Shown here piece by piece: positions 41,551-43,331 of a stretch of 43,331 nucleotides of DNA. The position numbers and the translations under genes are program-made. The notes under the pieces are model-generated. The model saw only the letters and a list, made by a program, of their open reading frames with translations. It did no database searches and had not been told where the DNA came from. Every line of letters starts with the position of its first letter. Positions within the stretch are counted from its first letter, which is position 1. The stretch is from a virus: positions 1 to 43,331 of IMG/VR virus record IMGVR_UViG_3300005516_000500. One strand, 5' to 3'.

Positions 41551-42804
41551 ATGAAAATTAAAAAGCATATACTTCGACAAGCTGTTCGAATGGCTTTATT
41601 TGAAGATGTTGGACATCGTATGGATACGGCGTACGGAATTTATGACAGACCCGGACCTGTTGATTCTGCTGATGAGGATTTTGACCCAACAGTTCCGGAT
41701 GAGGTACCTTTGCAACCAACTGAAATGATGAGTAATCAATTGGCAGTAGAACGACCGCCCATTGAAGATGAAGATTTCAAGCCTGACAATACAGCTCAAT
41801 TAAGTAAAAGCGCTGCAGCAATAGCACAACTTGTACCAGGTGATCAAATTGGATTTTTCTATAAAGAACTCCACAAGCTTTTAGATACTGCTACTGAAAA
41901 ACAAAATGCCCCCGATACAAAAGGGCAGCTTGGTGATCAAGAATCTGAAGCAGAAAAAGGTGAAACAGAGCCTCTTACACCTAAGGGTGAAGAAAAGAAA
42001 GAGGTAAAAGAAGAAACATTTCGCCACATGGTTCGAGAAATTCTTCTGGAAATGTTAAGTGATGACGATAAAGCAGAGTTTGAAGAGTATCGATCTGGCG
42101 CCGGCGCAGGCGGCGGCGGTGGTGATGACGGCGGTGGTGGTGGACCTGAGGGAGAAACTCTAGAAGATCTAGCAGATCAAATGGGATTTTCAGGTGCCCC
42201 TGGCGTTAGACAGCATATCGACAAGATTCTTAAGAAGACAAATTATTTTGCACTTAAGGTTAAACCTGAAGATATGAACGGGCTTCGTGATTTCGCAACC
42301 GGTGAGTATATAGATTTGATGGCTGCTACTGAAATGATTGATGCAGAGGATGTAGTTGAGCTTCAGCAGGCTCCCAATGCTGTTAATGAGCTGGATTCAT
42401 TTCGTTTCTTTTTTGTTGCTGCATTCTTGATGCCGGCATATCAAAAAGTATCGAGAGAAGCGCGAAAGAGAATTAAAGATCATATGGCTCAGCTAGGAAT
42501 TCCTGCAAAGCTTGACCAAAGTGTTATGAATCAGGTTACAGGTGGGGCGAAAAGGGATAGACAATCGCTTAAGATCAAACTAGATAAACTAATTAGTTCT
42601 GGTGATGTACCTGCGGAATCAAGAGATCAAATTATTGACAGTCTCGATAATCGATTTATAGAGCTAGAAGAAATGGGACAACTATCCGATGATCTAGTTC
42701 AGCAATCGCGTGCAATATGGGACGGCATGCCAGCTGCAAAAAGAGAGGCAGTTTTATCACAAGCTCTAAATCAAACAGCAGATTTTCAGGAGCAAGGTGC
42801 CTAA
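41551..42804 (+). CDS. Probable virion protein with N-terminal helix and Gly-rich linker
   Basis: The 417-residue protein begins with HILRQAVRMALFEDV, the same type of helix as its neighbours, and has a second one at about residues 150-165 (FRHMVREILLEML). A Gly/Asp-rich linker of about 20 residues follows near 186. The second half (about 205-400) is helical, without recognisable motif. The start has GGGAGTGTGG upstream. It lies in the acidic virion-type cluster; a head-core or internal protein is plausible, but no family is recognised. Confidence 0.6.
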   Translation: MKIKKHILRQAVRMALFEDVGHRMDTAYGIYDRPGPVDSADEDFDPTVPDEVPLQPTEMMSNQLAVERPPIEDEDFKPDNTAQLSKSAAAIAQLVPGDQIGFFYKELHKLLDTATEKQNAPDTKGQLGDQESEAEKGETEPLTPKGEEKKEVKEETFRHMVREILLEMLSDDDKAEFEEYRSGAGAGGGGGDDGGGGGPEGETLEDLADQMGFSGAPGVRQHIDKILKKTNYFALKVKPEDMNGLRDFATGEYIDLMAATEMIDAEDVVELQQAPNAVNELDSFRFFFVAAFLMPAYQKVSREARKRIKDHMAQLGIPAKLDQSVMNQVTGGAKRDRQSLKIKLDKLISSGDVPAESRDQIIDSLDNRFIELEEMGQLSDDLVQQSRAIWDGMPAAKREAVLSQALNQTADFQEQGA

Positions 42805-43190
42805 TGAGATCATTGCAGGAAATTATGGGAAATTATTTTGAAGAAGATAAAAGAAAGCCACTTAGGGAGTCTTCTATTACGCTTACAATAAATACACCCA
42901 TTACTCCTAAGCAATTTGATTGGGAACGATTGTCTGACCCTGAGAGACTAGGAAAAACATTTGAATTTAAGGATCATCATGAGTATAGAAGCTTTCTAAC
43001 AGAGCTATTTGCTTATGAGTCTGAAACAGGACATTATGCCAAAGTAATATCAGAGTTTCCAAAAGTTCATATTGAAGTTTATACACATGATGTCAATAAC
43101 ATCACAGAAAGAGATTTAGAGTATGCGGCAGAGATGGATGACATCCGACGCGATGTTGCATATTATGTAGAGGAGGATGAAAATGAGTGA
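42804..43190 (+). CDS. Pterin-4a-carbinolamine dehydratase-like protein, altered active site
   Basis: From ATG 42804, overlapping the previous stop as TAATG with GGAG and AAGG upstream, this gives 128 residues. After an N-terminal helix (SLQEIMGNYFEED) the sequence follows the PCD fold: FDWERL (38-43), LGKTFEFKDHHEYRSFL (49-65), GHYAKVISEF (76-85), VHIEVYTHDVNNITERDLEYA (88-108). PCD enzymes have HHP at the active site; ungapped alignment gives His77-Tyr78-Ala79 here, so the second His and Pro are lost. The Thr-His of the last strand (94-95) remain. Weak or lost enzyme activity is likely. It resembles the SOD-like gene at 38430 in having a tag-like helix and virion-type neighbours. Confidence 0.7.
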   Translation: MRSLQEIMGNYFEEDKRKPLRESSITLTINTPITPKQFDWERLSDPERLGKTFEFKDHHEYRSFLTELFAYESETGHYAKVISEFPKVHIEVYTHDVNNITERDLEYAAEMDDIRRDVAYYVEEDENE

Positions 43191-43331
43191 TCAAGAAGAA
43201 AAGAAAAGCCCAGATCAAATGTATACAGAGTGGCAAAGAGTACTGGGTAATCCTGATAATTTGATTGTATCAGATTCTTTACGATCTGCACTTCCTGATG
43301 AGTTTACAGAAAATGAAAATGTTAGCACTGT
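43183..43331 (+). CDS. 5' end of an unrecognised acidic protein (partial)
   Basis: The ATG follows AGAGGAGGATGAAA and overlaps the previous gene by 8 bases. It is open to the window edge (49 codons), so its C-terminus is outside. The start is polar and acidic (SDQEEKKSPDQMYTEW). No family can be assigned from this fragment. Confidence 0.65.
   Translation, partial: MSDQEEKKSPDQMYTEWQRVLGNPDNLIVSDSLRSALPDEFTENENVST

Overview
The window is a stretch of a large tailed bacteriophage genome, most likely a contractile-tailed phage (myovirus) with a T4-like replication core. The evidence is baseplate-type proteins (gp53-like, hub-like), a gp32-type single-strand binding protein, a UvsX-type recombinase, a gp41-type helicase and a FEN-type nuclease. 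Genes are packed tightly: no gap exceeds 90 bases, and ATGA, TGATG or TAATG stop-start overlaps are frequent. All but one gene lie on the + strand. No tRNA, rRNA, CRISPR array, transposase or integrase was seen. The DNA is AT-rich and uses standard stop codons. The host cannot be named; spanin-like proteins and a signal-peptide protein hint at a Gram-negative host (inference).

Layout. 1-7128: tail/baseplate structural genes. 7163-16608: replication and recombination (family A DNA polymerase, SSB, UvsX, FEN nuclease, DnaB-type helicase) ending in a class II ribonucleotide reductase. 16617-20673: ClpP-like protease, amidase endolysin, J-domain protein, zincless Fpg/Nei glycosylase and small unknown genes. 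20674-33854: a dense nucleotide-metabolism block (dUTPase-like protein, pyrophosphatase-HAD fusion, ThyX, nucleoside deoxyribosyltransferase, deoxynucleotide kinase fused to half a thymidylate-synthase-type domain, thymidine kinase, DHH phosphoesterase, dCMP deaminase). It is interleaved with a bacterial-type DNA polymerase III alpha (DnaE), two sugar-nucleotide epimerase-like proteins, a zincin metallopeptidase and, on the opposite strand, a hemolysin III/PAQR membrane protein. 33893-43331: probable head/virion genes rich in acidic proteins, with a lysis-type cassette (holin-like, spanin-like) inside them.

How they work together. RNR, ThyX, TK, dCMP deaminase, dUTPase and the kinase supply and steer the dNTP pool. 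DnaE, Pol A, helicase, SSB and UvsX copy and recombine the genome, and the glycosylase repairs it. Amidase, holin-like and spanin-like proteins would release progeny.

Most noteworthy: (1) two enzyme folds that seem to have lost catalytic residues, Fe/Mn superoxide dismutase-like and pterin carbinolamine dehydratase-like, encoded among probable virion genes and carrying the same kind of short N-terminal helix as their neighbours; (2) a kinase fused to the C-terminal half of a thymidylate synthase/dCMP-hydroxymethylase fold, with the catalytic Cys-Arg spacing intact and Asp at the base-specificity position; (3) a pyrophosphatase-HAD nucleotidase fusion; (4) a lone reversed PAQR/hemolysin III gene with its putative zinc site intact; (5) a two-copy promoter element with a covarying dyad. 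All family assignments were made by eye, without database searches.
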